Part shown: positions 43,070 through 54,702 of the stretch, piece after piece | Numbering within the stretch: position 1 is the first letter of the stretch | How the letters are laid out: each line of letters starts with the position of its first letter | From: Thalassotalea atypica | Lineage (GTDB): Bacteria; Pseudomonadota; Gammaproteobacteria; Enterobacterales; Alteromonadaceae | Direction of reading: 5' to 3' | Assembly: GCF_030295975.1 (NCBI RefSeq) | Contig: NZ_AP027364.1 | Location: 2,046,001 to 2,110,000, forward strand | Length of the DNA: 64,000 bases | Program-made: the position numbers and the translations under genes | The notes under the pieces: generated by a model | Databases searched by the model: none | What the model was told of the DNA's origin: nothing | Seen by the model: the letters and a program-made list of their open reading frames with translations, nothing else

Positions 43070-44320
43070 ATGTCTAATAAAGTAACGGTTCCAAGTGAAG
43101 GCTCAAAAATTACCTTAGATAACGGATGCTTAGTTGTCCCACAAAACCCGATCATTCCTTACATTGAAGGCGATGGAATTGGAATTGACGTTACTCCGCA
43201 AATGATGAAAGTAGTAAATGCAGCGGTAAATAAAGCATATCAAGGGGAACGCAGAATACATTGGATGGAGGTGTATGCAGGAGAAAAAGCAACGCAGGTG
43301 TATGACTCTGAAACATGGTTACCTGAAGAAACCCTCGAAATGTTCAAAGAGTATCGAGTTGGCATCAAAGGCCCATTAACCACCCCTGTTGGCGGTGGTA
43401 TTCGCTCATTGAATGTAGCACTACGTCAGGTACTGGATTTGTACGTGTGTCAACGTCCTGTGCAGTGGTTTACTGGTGTCCCAAGCCCAGTTAAACATCC
43501 TGAAGCTGTGGATATGGTTATTTTTAGGGAAAACTCTGAAGATATTTACGCAGGAATTGAATACAAAGCCGGTACGGAAGACGCGACTAAGGTTATTAAC
43601 TTCCTAACAGAAGAAATGGGTGTGTCTTCTATAAGATTTGTTGAACAATGTGGTATTGGTATTAAGCCAGTGTCAAAAGAGGGAACTGAGCGGCTAGTGC
43701 GTAAAGCAATACAATACGCTATCGATAATAATCGTGATTCTGTAACACTAGTTCACAAAGGCAACATCATGAAGTATACCGAAGGTGCTTTTAAAGACTG
43801 GGGCTATCAATTGGCACATGATGAATTCGGCGCTGATATACTGCATGGTGGACCGTGGTTATCATTAACCAACCCGAATACAGGTAAAGAAATTATCATT
43901 AAAGACGTGATTGCCGACGCAATGTTACAGCAAATATTACTTAGACCTGAAGAGTATGACGTTATTGCAACGTTAAACTTAAATGGGGATTACCTTTCAG
44001 ACGCTCTCGCAGCACAAGTAGGTGGGATAGGCATTGCTCCTGGTGCAAATATCAGTGATGAAGTTGCTGTATTTGAAGCGACACATGGCACTGCGCCTAA
44101 ATATGCGGGACAAAACAAAGTAAATCCTGGCTCCGTTATTTTATCGGCGGAAATGATGTTACGGCATATGGGGTGGGTAGAGGCTGCAGATTTAATGCTA
44201 AAAGGTATGTCAGGCGCAATCGGCGCCAAAACGGTGACTTATGATTTTGAACGTTTAATGGAAGGAGCGACATTGGTGTCTTGTTCAGAATTCGCTGAAG
44301 AAATTATAAATCACCTATAA
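43070..44320 (+). CDS. icd: NADP-dependent isocitrate dehydrogenase
   Basis: The 416-residue enzyme is the same length as E. coli Icd. [18 protein letters not shown] opens the fold; [13 protein letters not shown] holds Ser113 (same number as the E. coli site phosphorylated by AceK); [33 protein letters not shown] and the C-terminal [27 protein letters not shown] follow. It oxidises isocitrate to 2-oxoglutarate in the TCA cycle, producing NADPH. GGAG lies before the ATG. The gene is single, with a perfect inverted-repeat terminator between it and convergent cspD. Confidence 0.96.
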   Translation: MSNKVTVPSEGSKITLDNGCLVVPQNPIIPYIEGDGIGIDVTPQMMKVVNAAVNKAYQGERRIHWMEVYAGEKATQVYDSETWLPEETLEMFKEYRVGIKGPLTTPVGGGIRSLNVALRQVLDLYVCQRPVQWFTGVPSPVKHPEAVDMVIFRENSEDIYAGIEYKAGTEDATKVINFLTEEMGVSSIRFVEQCGIGIKPVSKEGTERLVRKAIQYAIDNNRDSVTLVHKGNIMKYTEGAFKDWGYQLAHDEFGADILHGGPWLSLTNPNTGKEIIIKDVIADAMLQQILLRPEEYDVIATLNLNGDYLSDALAAQVGGIGIAPGANISDEVAVFEATHGTAPKYAGQNKVNPGSVILSAEMMLRHMGWVEAADLMLKGMSGAIGAKTVTYDFERLMEGATLVSCSEFAEEIINHL

Positions 44321-44345
44321 AAGCTTAAAGTTACAAAATAAACTA

Positions 44346-44376
44346 TAAAAAAACACAGCTTAAGCTGTGTTTTTTT
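44346..44376. terminator. Bidirectional terminator between icd and cspD
   Basis: A near-perfect palindrome, AAACACAGCTT/AAGCTGTGTTT, with A and T runs on the two flanks, can stop both convergent transcripts. Confidence 0.88.
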
Positions 44377-44401
44377 GCTTTGAAACGCAGATTCAGCTAA
44401 A

Positions 44402-44623
44402 TTAGCTTTCTGAATCTTTTTCTGATGGCTTTATGCTTGCAGCATGGTGACCTTTGGGACCTTCATTGAGCTCGTAGTTAACGTCCTGTCCTGCTTTAAG
44501 AGTTCTGTAACCGTCCATTTGAATAGTGGAGTAATGAGCGAAAATGTCTTCACCACCGTCTTCAGGTCGGATAAAACCGAACCCTTTAGCATTGTTAAAC
44601 CATTTTACTGTACCGTGAGCCAT
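44402..44623 (-). CDS. cspD: Cold-shock domain protein CspD
   Basis: The 73-residue protein has the cold-shock domain with RNP1 (KGFGFI) and RNP2-like (DIFAHYS) motifs: GTVKWFNNAKGFGFIRPEDG. The C-terminal ASIKPSEKDSES tail and the place next to clpS-clpA identify it as CspD, the stationary-phase member which in E. coli binds single-stranded DNA and blocks replication. It is divergent from clpS with 214 bases between, an AT-rich region that may hold both promoters. Confidence 0.92.
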   Translation of the reverse strand: MAHGTVKWFNNAKGFGFIRPEDGGEDIFAHYSTIQMDGYRTLKAGQDVNYELNEGPKGHHAASIKPSEKDSES

Positions 44624-44837
44624 ACTTCTACTTCCTTCTTTTTCCTGCGGTATATTTTCGTTACGCTTCCATAAGTGTTGTTGCGCGACGAAAAGATGAC
44701 TAAAAATTAGTCACTTCTAAATCGTAGATAAAATATGGAATTAGTCAAGAGAATTACAAAAATATTTACAAATTTTTAATGTTTGTAAATTCGAAAAAGA
44801 ATGAGCAAAATTAACTAGTAGAGACTAAAATAAATTT

Positions 44838-45158
44838 ATGAGTAACTGGAAAGAATTAACAGAATCACAGGCAATTGAAGAGGAGCTAGTAAAGGAACGA
44901 TTAGAAGAGCCTCCTCGATACCATGTGATTTTGTTAAACGATGACTACACACCAATGGATTTTGTAGTTGAAGTTCTAAATCGGTTTTTTAACATGGACT
45001 CTGATAAGGCGACCGATATTATGTTGACGATTCACTACAAAGGTAAGGCCCGTTGTGGCACATTTACTGCAGAAGTTGCAGAGACAAAAGTAGATCAGGT
45101 CATTCGTTTTGCTATCGAAAATGAACACCCGTTGCAGTGTTCAATGGAGCAAGCATAA
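44838..45158 (+). CDS. clpS: ATP-dependent Clp protease adaptor ClpS
   Basis: The 106-residue adaptor matches the E. coli protein in length. The N-end residue pocket is seen in [20 protein letters not shown] and the ClpA-contact helix in [18 protein letters not shown]. ClpS binds proteins with N-terminal Leu, Phe, Tyr or Trp and hands them to ClpAP. It is 27 bp upstream of clpA and a few genes from bpt and aat, which make such N-terminal residues. Confidence 0.96.
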   Translation: MSNWKELTESQAIEEELVKERLEEPPRYHVILLNDDYTPMDFVVEVLNRFFNMDSDKATDIMLTIHYKGKARCGTFTAEVAETKVDQVIRFAIENEHPLQCSMEQA

Positions 45159-45185
45159 AATGCAAGGTATTGATTGGAGTAACCT

Positions 45186-47444
45186 ATGCTAAATAAAGAT
45201 TTAGAAATTTCGTTAAACCTAGCTTTCCGTCAAGCTAAGGAGTCTCGACACGAATTTATGACGGTAGAGCATTTATTACTTGCATTATTGGATAACCCTT
45301 CTGCAATTGATGCACTTAAAGCTTGCGGTGCAGATATGCCTAAACTGCGTAAAAGCCTGTTGGAATTTATTGGTGAAACGACCCCCGTTATTCCAGTTGA
45401 AGAAGAGGAAAGAGAAACTCAGCCAACTTTAGGTTTTCAGCGTGTATTACAACGCGCTGTATTTCATGTCCAATCTTCAGGCAAGAGTGAAGTAAACGGT
45501 TCAAATGTATTAGTTGCCATTTTCAGCGAGCAAGAATCTCAAGCAGCCTATATCCTGAAAAAATCAGATATTACACGCTTAGATATTGTTAATTATATCT
45601 CTCATGGTATTTCAAAAGTTGATCACGGTGAGCCAGGCCAAATTTCAGATGATATTGAACCGCAAACTGAAGAAGAACCACGTGTTGTAGAAAGTTTCGC
45701 CGTTAACCTAAATGATGAAGCCAAGAAAGGTAATATTGATCCGCTTATTGGCCGTGATGACGAAACAGAGCGAACACTTCAAGTGTTAAGCCGTCGTAGA
45801 AAAAATAATCCGTTGTTTGTTGGTGAAGCAGGTGTTGGCAAAACAGCTATCGCCGAAGGACTAGCGAACTTAATTGAGTCGGATAAGGTACCTGACTTTT
45901 TAAATGGGGCAACTATTTATTCGTTGGACATGGGGGCATTACTTGCTGGCACCAAATATCGTGGCGATTTTGAAAAACGGTTTAAGTCGTTATTAAAAGA
46001 ATTAGAACAAGATAAGAAAGCTATTTTGTTTATTGATGAAATTCACACCATTATTGGCGCTGGTGCAGCATCTGGCGGTATGATGGATGCGTCTAACTTG
46101 ATCAAACCTTTATTATCTGGCGGTAAATTACGATGCATCGGTTCAACAACCTATCAAGAGTATCAAAGTATTTTTGAAAAAGATCGCGCATTAGCTAGAC
46201 GTTTCCAAAAAATTGATATCGCTGAGCCAAGTGTTGATGATACCACGAAAATACTGTTGGGTTTGAAAGACAAGTATGAAGCCCATCACGGTATTCGATA
46301 TACCAATAAAGCATTGCGTGCGGCTGCACAATTAGCTGACAAATATATTAACGAACGTTTTTTGCCGGACAAGGCCATAGACATCATTGATGAGGCTGGA
46401 GCAAAGCAACAATTGGTAGCACCATCTAAGCGTAAAAAAGTGATCAACAATCATGAAATCGAATCTATTGTTGCAAAAATAGCCAGGATACCGGAAAAAT
46501 CTGTATCTTCGACGGAAAAAGATAGCCTTAAAAACTTAGATCGTAATCTAAAATTAGTAGTGTTTGGTCAAGATCATGCCATTGAAGAACTTTCTTCAGT
46601 TATACGTTTATCTAGGGCAGGGTTAGGTAATGAGCAAAAGCCTGTAGGTTCATTTCTATTTGCTGGCCCTACTGGTGTTGGTAAAACAGAGGTTACACAG
46701 CAATTGGCTAAAACTATGGGATTGGAGTTACTTCGTTTTGATATGTCTGAATATATGGAAAAACATGCAGTTAGTCGCTTAATTGGCGCACCTCCTGGAT
46801 ACGTTGGATATGAGCAAGGTGGGCTGTTAACTGATGCCGTTATAAAACACCCTCATTGCGTTGTATTGTTAGATGAAATAGAAAAAGCCCATGAAGACGT
46901 TTACAACATCTTATTACAAGTTATGGATCACGGAACACTGACTGATAATAATGGTCGTAAGGCTGACTTTAGAAACGTAGTGATTGTACTAACAACCAAT
47001 GCGGGTGTGCAAGAAACTACACGCCAATCAATTGGTTTTAAACAACAAGATCACAGTGTCGATGCTATGAATGAAATCAATAAAGTGTTTACGCCAGAAT
47101 TTAGAAATCGATTAGATAACATTGTGTGGTTTAATCATTTATCGACCGAAGTGATTAATCAGGTGATCGATAAATTCATTGTTGAGCTTCAAGCACTTCT
47201 TGATGAAAAAGGTGTGTCGTTAGAGCTAACTAAAGATGCTAAAGCATGGCTAGCAGACAAAGGCTATGATAAGGCCATGGGTGCTCGCCCAATGGCACGC
47301 TTAATTCAAGAGCAGCTCAAGAAACCATTAGCTAACGAATTGTTGTTCGGTGACCTTACTCAAGGTGGCGTGGCTAAAGTTGGCGTGAAGAAAGGAAAGC
47401 TCGTCATCAACACGGAAAGTAAAAAGGAATTAGTCGAGCACTAG
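45186..47444 (+). CDS. clpA: ATP-dependent Clp protease ATP-binding subunit ClpA
   Basis: The 752-residue AAA+ unfoldase has an N-domain that binds ClpS (residues 1-140), then D1 with GEAGVGKTA (about residue 213), the Walker B IDEIHTIIGAG and sensor motifs, and D2 with AGPTGVGKTEV (about 495), VVLLDEIEKAHEDV and the IGL-type ClpP loop region (RQSIGFKQQDH, around 620). It unfolds N-degron and ssrA-tagged substrates for ClpP, whose gene is not in the window. It is separated from convergent infA by a terminator. Confidence 0.96.
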   Translation: MLNKDLEISLNLAFRQAKESRHEFMTVEHLLLALLDNPSAIDALKACGADMPKLRKSLLEFIGETTPVIPVEEEERETQPTLGFQRVLQRAVFHVQSSGKSEVNGSNVLVAIFSEQESQAAYILKKSDITRLDIVNYISHGISKVDHGEPGQISDDIEPQTEEEPRVVESFAVNLNDEAKKGNIDPLIGRDDETERTLQVLSRRRKNNPLFVGEAGVGKTAIAEGLANLIESDKVPDFLNGATIYSLDMGALLAGTKYRGDFEKRFKSLLKELEQDKKAILFIDEIHTIIGAGAASGGMMDASNLIKPLLSGGKLRCIGSTTYQEYQSIFEKDRALARRFQKIDIAEPSVDDTTKILLGLKDKYEAHHGIRYTNKALRAAAQLADKYINERFLPDKAIDIIDEAGAKQQLVAPSKRKKVINNHEIESIVAKIARIPEKSVSSTEKDSLKNLDRNLKLVVFGQDHAIEELSSVIRLSRAGLGNEQKPVGSFLFAGPTGVGKTEVTQQLAKTMGLELLRFDMSEYMEKHAVSRLIGAPPGYVGYEQGGLLTDAVIKHPHCVVLLDEIEKAHEDVYNILLQVMDHGTLTDNNGRKADFRNVVIVLTTNAGVQETTRQSIGFKQQDHSVDAMNEINKVFTPEFRNRLDNIVWFNHLSTEVINQVIDKFIVELQALLDEKGVSLELTKDAKAWLADKGYDKAMGARPMARLIQEQLKKPLANELLFGDLTQGGVAKVGVKKGKLVINTESKKELVEH

Positions 47445-47470
47445 TTTTTCAAGTTCTAAATAGCGGACAA

Positions 47471-47500
47471 AAAAAAAGCCCTGTTATTACAGGGCTTTTT
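47471..47500. terminator. Bidirectional terminator between clpA and infA
   Basis: AAAAAGCCCTGT pairs with ACAGGGCTTTTT around a TATT loop, with A and T runs on either side, between two convergent genes. Confidence 0.9.
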
Positions 47501-47520
47501 CATAAGATAATGAATTTTAA

Positions 47521-47823
<303 letters not shown>

Positions 47824-48525
47824 CTATTTATTTATGATTTGCCACGTTTGGTTGATTAATCTTTGGTGCGGGAAATATTTGTTTTTATAGTTCATCTTTT
47901 TACAATCATCTATTTGGTAACCAAGGTATAAAAATGGTTTTTGTAAATTGACGCTAGTTTCTATTTGTTTGAGAATGGAATAAACACCGAGACCAGATTG
48001 TCGATAGGTTGGATCATAAAAAGTATAAACCGCTGATAACCCGTCTTTAAGTTCGTCTGTCACTGCGACACTTATTAATTTGTTGCTGTCCCATATTTCA
48101 ATATACCGTACCGGGCACACAGTGCAGTTTACAAAGCCGGCAAATTGTTCCTTAGTTGCCGGGTACATAGCCCCATCACTATGTATGGTATTGATGTACT
48201 GTTCGTACAACGGATAATAGTTATCTTGAACAGTATCAGAAATTTTTATATTGAACTGGGCATTTTTTTTGAGTAAACGCTTTTGACTCTTACTTGGCGT
48301 AAATAGTTCACACATTACTCTTAACGAATGACAAGCCGTACATGCTTGGCAATGAGGGCGGTATATTTGATCGCCACTACGTCTAAAGCCTTGATGCATC
48401 AGCCAATTGTAATGGGACTGGTCATGAAACCGTTCATCTACTGCAATTAGCAGTCGTTCGTTTTTGTTCGAAAGGTAGTTGCAAGGAAACTCTTGTGTTA
48501 TCCCTAGTTTAAAATCTTGAGTCAT
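47824..48525 (-). CDS. bpt: Aspartate/glutamate leucyltransferase (Bpt)
   Basis: The 233-residue protein is an arginyltransferase-like enzyme of the Bpt type. N-terminal CxxC-type cysteines are visible (CNYL and HCQACTACHS), followed by YEQYINTIHSDGAMYP and the C-terminal GNAT-like VYTFYDPTYRQSGLGVYSI and YLGYQIDDCKKMNYKNKYFP. Bpt transfers Leu from tRNA to N-terminal Asp or Glu, making them destabilising residues read by ClpS. E. coli lacks it, but Vibrio and Alteromonadales have bpt beside aat, as here (3 bp spacing). Confidence 0.94.
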   Translation of the reverse strand: MTQDFKLGITQEFPCNYLSNKNERLLIAVDERFHDQSHYNWLMHQGFRRSGDQIYRPHCQACTACHSLRVMCELFTPSKSQKRLLKKNAQFNIKISDTVQDNYYPLYEQYINTIHSDGAMYPATKEQFAGFVNCTVCPVRYIEIWDSNKLISVAVTDELKDGLSAVYTFYDPTYRQSGLGVYSILKQIETSVNLQKPFLYLGYQIDDCKKMNYKNKYFPHQRLINQTWQIINK

Positions 48526-48528
48526 TTA

Positions 48529-49248
48529 CTACTTCAATGTTAAAGGCCGAGCGTGCCAAAACTGATTTGACAATTCAACGTTAAGTACTTCTTGTTTTAA
48601 GGATATAAATTTATTTCTTGAAATACTAACACAGCCCATATCTTGTAGAAATTCATTGGATATTTGGCAATCAATAAATGAGATATTTTGCTCTGCAAGT
48701 AGTTGACACATTGCTACAAGTGCAAACTTTGATGCATTAGCCTTTCTATAGAACATTGATTCACCAGAAAACAGTCCATTTATGGCGACACCATATAGCC
48801 CACCGACTAATTCATCTTCTAACCAAACTTCGATAGAGTGTGCGTAGCCAAGTTGGTGGAGCTGCTGATAAGCAAGTTGCATCTCGTTGACGATCCAAGT
48901 GTCTTCTTTTCTAAAGGGAGCGTCTGCGCATAATGAAATAACTTGATCAAAGGCGGTGTTTAACGTTATTTGGTACGGTTGTCGATTAATGAATTTTCTT
49001 AAGGTACGGTTTATTTTGATTTCACGAGTAAAAATAATTGCCCTTGGATCCGGAGACCACCACATAATGGGCTCCCCGTCACTATACCAAGGGAATATGC
49101 CGTGATTGTAAGCATTTAAAATACGAGGAGGAGAGAGATCGCCACCAACAGCTAATAACCCATTTGGATCTGGCAAGGCGTTATTAACAGGAGGAAAATC
49201 CAGACTCTCTTCAGATAAGAAAGTAAGAGTCTGGTTTACATTGGTCAT
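48529..49248 (-). CDS. aat: Leucyl/phenylalanyl-tRNA--protein transferase
   Basis: The 239-residue enzyme has the family marks FPPVNNALPDPNGLLAVGGD, FPWYSDGEPIMWWSPDPRAI, AYQQLHQLGYAHSIEVW and FSGESMFYRKANASK. It adds Leu or Phe from tRNA to proteins with N-terminal Lys or Arg, giving ClpS substrates. It overlaps functionally with Bpt directly downstream. trxB begins 16 bp upstream on the same strand, so trxB-aat-bpt is probably one transcript. Confidence 0.95.
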   Translation of the reverse strand: MTNVNQTLTFLSEESLDFPPVNNALPDPNGLLAVGGDLSPPRILNAYNHGIFPWYSDGEPIMWWSPDPRAIIFTREIKINRTLRKFINRQPYQITLNTAFDQVISLCADAPFRKEDTWIVNEMQLAYQQLHQLGYAHSIEVWLEDELVGGLYGVAINGLFSGESMFYRKANASKFALVAMCQLLAEQNISFIDCQISNEFLQDMGCVSISRNKFISLKQEVLNVELSNQFWHARPLTLK

Positions 49249-49264
49249 CAGTCGTTTTATGACC

Positions 49265-50242
<978 letters not shown>

Positions 50243-50301
50243 TTAATTGATTGGGATTCTAAGGAAATATATCAAGAGGGTAAAATAACTTTTAGACAAA
50301 T

Positions 50302-50337
50302 AAAAAGAGCGCAACTTATAAAGTGCGCTCTTTTTTT
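50302..50337. terminator. Terminator between ald and trxB
   Basis: AAAAAGAGCGCA pairs with TGCGCTCTTTTT around an AT-rich loop. It lies downstream of ald (minus strand) and upstream of trxB, so it likely ends the ald transcript. Confidence 0.8.
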
Positions 50338-50392
50338 TACACTATTCACCTTTTAACGGATGAGCAGTGTATTTTAAGTGCAATTATGCACA

Positions 50393-51514
50393 TTAAACAG
50401 ATGCGATTGCGTCTTGTGGCGCAGTAAATTCAAAACCTAAGTTTTCCGCAACTTCTTTTACGGTAACTTTGCCATCAATAACGTTTAAACCGTTTAGCAA
50501 GTGCTTATCATCTTGTAAAGCTTGCTTATAGCCTTTGTTGGCTAAGTTAATGATGTATGGCAATGTGGCATTATTTAATGCAAACGTTGACGTGCGAGGT
50601 ACAGCGCCTGGCATGTTAGCTACACAGTAATGAACAACATCATCAATGATGAACGTTGGGTCGGCATGGGTTGTTGCCGTGGAAGTCTCAATACAGCCAC
50701 CTTGATCTATAGCAACATCAACAATGGCAGAGCCAGGCTTCATGTTCTTTATGTGCTCTTTAGTGACTAATTTTGGCGCCGCAGCACCTGGAATTAATAC
50801 GCCACCAATAACTAGATCTGCTTCAAGCACATGTTTTTCTAAAGCGTCAGCTGTTGAGTAAATCGCTTTCACTTTGTTACCGAACTGAGCATCTAACTTA
50901 CGAAGTACGTTAATATTTCTATCAAGAATGACAACGTCAGCGCCCATGCCAACAGCCATTTGTGCAGCATTGTTACCTACCATGCCACCACCAATCACAA
51001 CAACTTTTGCTGGCTCTACACCAGGTACGCCACCTAATAACATACCGCGACCTGCATTAGATTTTTCTAATGCTTGTGCACCAGCTTGAATTGACATACG
51101 ACCGGCAACTTCAGACATTGGTGCTAATAATGGTAAGCCACCAGATGCGTCAGTAACTGTTTCATAAGCAATACAAATTGCTTTGCTTTTAACTAAGTCT
51201 TGAGTTTGAGGTAAGTCAGGGGCTAAGTGTAAATAAGTAAATAATACTTGTCCTTCACGCAACATTGCACGTTCAACCGCTTGTGGCTCTTTTACCTTTA
51301 CGATCATTTCCGCTTGTGCGAAAACTTCTGCAGCTGTGGATAAGATCGTGGCGCCAACTTCAATGTAGTTCTGATCTGTAAAACCAATACCCATACCAGC
51401 ATTAGTTTCGACAATCACACTATGGCCATGGTTAATTAACTCACGTACGCTTGCTGGTACCATACCAACACGATATTCATGGTTTTTAATTTCTTTTGGT
51501 ACACCAATAATCAT
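50393..51514 (-). CDS. ald: Alanine dehydrogenase
   Basis: The 373-residue enzyme shows the complete family pattern: MIIGVPKEIKNHEYRVGMVP at the N-terminus, catalytic Lys and His in AEMIVKVKEP and FTYLHLAPD, the NAD site VVIGGGMVGNNAAQMAVGMG, and DVAIDQGGCIETS. It interconverts L-alanine and pyruvate plus ammonia with NAD. It is divergent from lrp with 138 bp between, an arrangement that suggests Lrp controls it; a Na+/alanine symporter at 60347 fits alanine use. Confidence 0.95.
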   Translation of the reverse strand: MIIGVPKEIKNHEYRVGMVPASVRELINHGHSVIVETNAGMGIGFTDQNYIEVGATILSTAAEVFAQAEMIVKVKEPQAVERAMLREGQVLFTYLHLAPDLPQTQDLVKSKAICIAYETVTDASGGLPLLAPMSEVAGRMSIQAGAQALEKSNAGRGMLLGGVPGVEPAKVVVIGGGMVGNNAAQMAVGMGADVVILDRNINVLRKLDAQFGNKVKAIYSTADALEKHVLEADLVIGGVLIPGAAAPKLVTKEHIKNMKPGSAIVDVAIDQGGCIETSTATTHADPTFIIDDVVHYCVANMPGAVPRTSTFALNNATLPYIINLANKGYKQALQDDKHLLNGLNVIDGKVTVKEVAENLGFEFTAPQDAIASV

Positions 51515-51652
51515 AATTTTAAACTCTCAGGCTTATTTGAATTGAAATTACCAACTAGTATAATGATGTTTTTATAGAATAACTTGCTGTTATTTGTTAG
51601 TTTGCGATATATAGAACTAATGAAATGCGCAAATAAAGAATAAAAAACTATT

Positions 51653-52132
51653 ATGATGTCTACAGTCAAACAAATTGATCGCATCGATCGTAATATTTTA
51701 GATGAACTTCAAAAAAATGGTCGCTTATCGAATGTTGAACTATCAAAAAGAGTAGGCTTGAGTCCAACGCCTTGTCTAGAACGCGTAAAACGGCTTGAAA
51801 ACGAAGGTTATATTTCAGGCTACAAAGCGATCTTAAACCCTGAGCTACTCGACGCGGCGTTACTGGTTATTGTTGAGATCACGTTGACTAAAACTAGTCC
51901 TGATGTGTTTGATGATTTTTCGAAGGCAGTTCATGAACTCGATGTTATACAGGAGTGTCATTTAGTTTCAGGTGACTTTGATTTCTTATTAAAAACACGA
52001 GTTAAAGACATGGCCGCTTATCGTCAATTATTAGGTGATACCCTATTAAGATTGCCTGCAGTGAGTGAAAGTCGTACATATGTGGTCATGGAAGAAGTAA
52101 AATCGTCTAATGTTTTGCCGATCAGACGATAA
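51653..52132 (+). CDS. lrp: Leucine-responsive regulatory protein Lrp
   Basis: The 159-residue regulator has the N-terminal helix-turn-helix (IDRNILDELQKNGRLSNVELSKRVGLSPTPCLERVKRLENEGYI) described here by its position in residues 8-52, and the RAM ligand domain (ECHLVSGDFDFLLKTRVKDM). It is the ftsK-linked Lrp of E. coli type, a global regulator of amino-acid metabolism. Two ATGs (51653 and 51656) are possible. The gene is divergent from ald and 57 bp before ftsK. Confidence 0.94.
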   Translation: MMSTVKQIDRIDRNILDELQKNGRLSNVELSKRVGLSPTPCLERVKRLENEGYISGYKAILNPELLDAALLVIVEITLTKTSPDVFDDFSKAVHELDVIQECHLVSGDFDFLLKTRVKDMAAYRQLLGDTLLRLPAVSESRTYVVMEEVKSSNVLPIRR

Positions 52133-52189
52133 GTCGTTTTCTATAGCGTAATAGTTTGTTATTTTAGGTAGTTATAAAAAGAAATTACT

Positions 52190-54691
52190 ATGGTTGCCAT
52201 ATTGTCTTCAGAATCTCGAAAATTATCAGGAGCTCAACGCTTACTTGAAGCAGGGTTGTTATTTTGCACCGTCATTGCAATGTACCTTATGTTAGCGCTA
52301 TTTACTTTTGACCCTGCAGATCCTGGTTGGTCTCAAACAGGGTACAAAACACCGGTGAGAAATTTAGGTGGCTCTGTTGGCGCCTATTTGTCTGATTTGC
52401 TGTTAAATTTTTTCGGTGTTATCGCATATAGCTTACCCTTTGTTATTGCTTTTATTGGCTGGTTACTCTTCCAAAAATTCTATCGATTGATGCAATTAGA
52501 TTACTTAACCCTTGGCCTCAAGTTTATCGGCTTCTTTATGTTTTATATTGGCGTGACATCATTAGCCAGTATGAACTTTGACGATATCTTCTATTTCTCT
52601 GCGGGAGGGATATTAGGCGATATAATAAGCGGTACCTTTATCGTGTACCTTTCCTTTGTAGGCAGTACGCTTTTATTTTTGATGTTAACGTGTACAGGCT
52701 TTGTATTTCTTACAGGTATTTCATGGCTTACTATTATTGATAACATAGGCCAATACACCATATCAGCCGCTTTATTCCTTATTGCTTTACCCAAATTATT
52801 GCAAGACAAATTTGGCACAAGTGATATTGAACCTTCTTTTAGTGACTCGGCTAAATTAGTTGGTGCACAAGAACAAAGCCTTAAAGATGAAGCTAACAAA
52901 GAGCTTGATGAAAGTCGTGAAAGAGTAAGAGATGCATTTGGACAAACAGAGGTTTTAGCTCAACAAGACAATGATGATGAAGTTATTCCGAATGAAGAAC
53001 GTATTGAACCCTTTATTGAAATTGACGATTTACTTAATGAGCCTCTATCCGTTAATGTCCAGGAAAATGTCAGTAAAGAAGAAATTGCAGCAGCATTTGA
53101 ACCAGTAGAGAAAATACAGGTCGAAGAGCCAGCCACTCTGCATGACAAAATTCATCAGCAGTTGGCAAACGCAAAAGAAAGTGAACCGGATTATGTTTCA
53201 TTACCGTCTTTAGATTTACTTGACCGGTCTGATCGCGTTAAAAACCCAATTGATAAAGAGCAATTGGATAAAGTTTCTAGGCTAGTTGAAGCCAAATTGA
53301 TTGAATTTGGTGTTAAGGCGGATGTGGTTGATGTTTTTCCAGGGCCCGTCATTACGAGGTTTGAGCTTGATTTAGCTCCTGGTGTAAAGGTTAGTAAAAT
53401 CACTAACCTTTCAAAAGATATTGCACGTTCTCTATCTGCTAAAAGTGTTCGTGTTGTTGAAGTGATTGAAGGTAAGTCAGTCATTGGTATCGAACTACCG
53501 AACAAGAATCGAGACACGGTATTTTTCGCAGATGTATTAGCCTGTGAAAAGTTTGAACAGTCACCGTCGAATTTAGCAATGGCCATTGGTAGTGACATCT
53601 CAGGAAAGCCTGTTGTAGCTGACTTGGCTAAAATGCCTCATTTGTTAGTGGCAGGAACGACGGGGTCGGGTAAATCTGTAGCAGTTAATACCATGATCGT
53701 CAGTATATTGTATAAATCTTCACCTGAAGATGTGCGCATGATCATGATTGATCCTAAGCAAGTAGAATTGTCAGTGTATGACGGTATACCTCATTTACTT
53801 TCTGAAGTGGTAACAGACATGAAAGAGGCGTCAAACGCGCTTAGGTGGTGTGTTGGTGAAATGGAGAGGCGCTATCAGTTAATGTCTAAATTGGGCGTAA
53901 GAAACCTCAAAGGATATAATGAAAAAGTTACTACTGCGATTACTGCAGGCGAGCCGATTATTGACCCCTTATGGCAACCTAGTGATGCCTTTAGCCAAAC
54001 ACCACCAACTTTGGAGAAACTACCTTCTATTGTGATCATCGTTGATGAATTTGCCGATATGATGATGATTGTGGGTAAAAAAGTTGAAGAGCTTATCGCA
54101 CGTATAGCCCAAAAAGCGCGTGCAGCTGGCATTCACTTAATTCTTGCAACTCAAAGACCTTCTGCAGATGTTATTACCGGATTAATTAAAGCAAATATCC
54201 CGACACGTATGGCATTACGAGTACAATCACGTATTGAGTCGAGAATTATTCTCGACCAACAAGGCGCGGAGCAACTCTTGGGGATGGGGGATATGTTTTA
54301 TCTGCCACCAGGAGAAGCCGTTCCAATTCGAGTGCATGGTGCTTTTGTTGATGATCACGAAGTGCACGCCGTTGTCAGTGATTGGAAATCTCGAGGCGAG
54401 CCTAACTATGTAGAAGAAATATTGTCAGGTGAGAATGATCAAGACATCCTACTTCCAGGTGAGCAAGCAGAAGCGACGGAAGATGATGAGTTAGATGCGC
54501 TTTATGATGAAGCATTAAGTTTTGTCACAGAAACTCGCCGTGTATCAATATCAAGTGTCCAACGTAAATTCAGAATTGGTTACAATAGGGCCGCACGTAT
54601 CGTGGAACAAATGGAAAATCACGGGGTCGTATCTACTCCAGGGCACAATGGGGCGCGTGAAGTAATAGCGCCACCTCCAGTAAAAGAATAA
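52190..54691 (+). CDS. ftsK: DNA translocase FtsK
   Basis: The 833-residue protein has an N-terminal membrane domain with four or five helices (residues 20-200), an acidic linker of about 190 residues much shorter than that of E. coli, the alpha/beta translocase domain with Walker [14 protein letters not shown] (about residue 489) and Walker [13 protein letters not shown], and the C-terminal gamma winged helix ([20 protein letters not shown]). It coordinates division with chromosome dimer resolution at dif by XerCD. Followed by lolA 11 bp downstream. Confidence 0.95.
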   Translation: MVAILSSESRKLSGAQRLLEAGLLFCTVIAMYLMLALFTFDPADPGWSQTGYKTPVRNLGGSVGAYLSDLLLNFFGVIAYSLPFVIAFIGWLLFQKFYRLMQLDYLTLGLKFIGFFMFYIGVTSLASMNFDDIFYFSAGGILGDIISGTFIVYLSFVGSTLLFLMLTCTGFVFLTGISWLTIIDNIGQYTISAALFLIALPKLLQDKFGTSDIEPSFSDSAKLVGAQEQSLKDEANKELDESRERVRDAFGQTEVLAQQDNDDEVIPNEERIEPFIEIDDLLNEPLSVNVQENVSKEEIAAAFEPVEKIQVEEPATLHDKIHQQLANAKESEPDYVSLPSLDLLDRSDRVKNPIDKEQLDKVSRLVEAKLIEFGVKADVVDVFPGPVITRFELDLAPGVKVSKITNLSKDIARSLSAKSVRVVEVIEGKSVIGIELPNKNRDTVFFADVLACEKFEQSPSNLAMAIGSDISGKPVVADLAKMPHLLVAGTTGSGKSVAVNTMIVSILYKSSPEDVRMIMIDPKQVELSVYDGIPHLLSEVVTDMKEASNALRWCVGEMERRYQLMSKLGVRNLKGYNEKVTTAITAGEPIIDPLWQPSDAFSQTPPTLEKLPSIVIIVDEFADMMMIVGKKVEELIARIAQKARAAGIHLILATQRPSADVITGLIKANIPTRMALRVQSRIESRIILDQQGAEQLLGMGDMFYLPPGEAVPIRVHGAFVDDHEVHAVVSDWKSRGEPNYVEEILSGENDQDILLPGEQAEATEDDELDALYDEALSFVTETRRVSISSVQRKFRIGYNRAARIVEQMENHGVVSTPGHNGAREVIAPPPVKE

Positions 54692-54702
54692 ATAAAGAAT
54701 TT

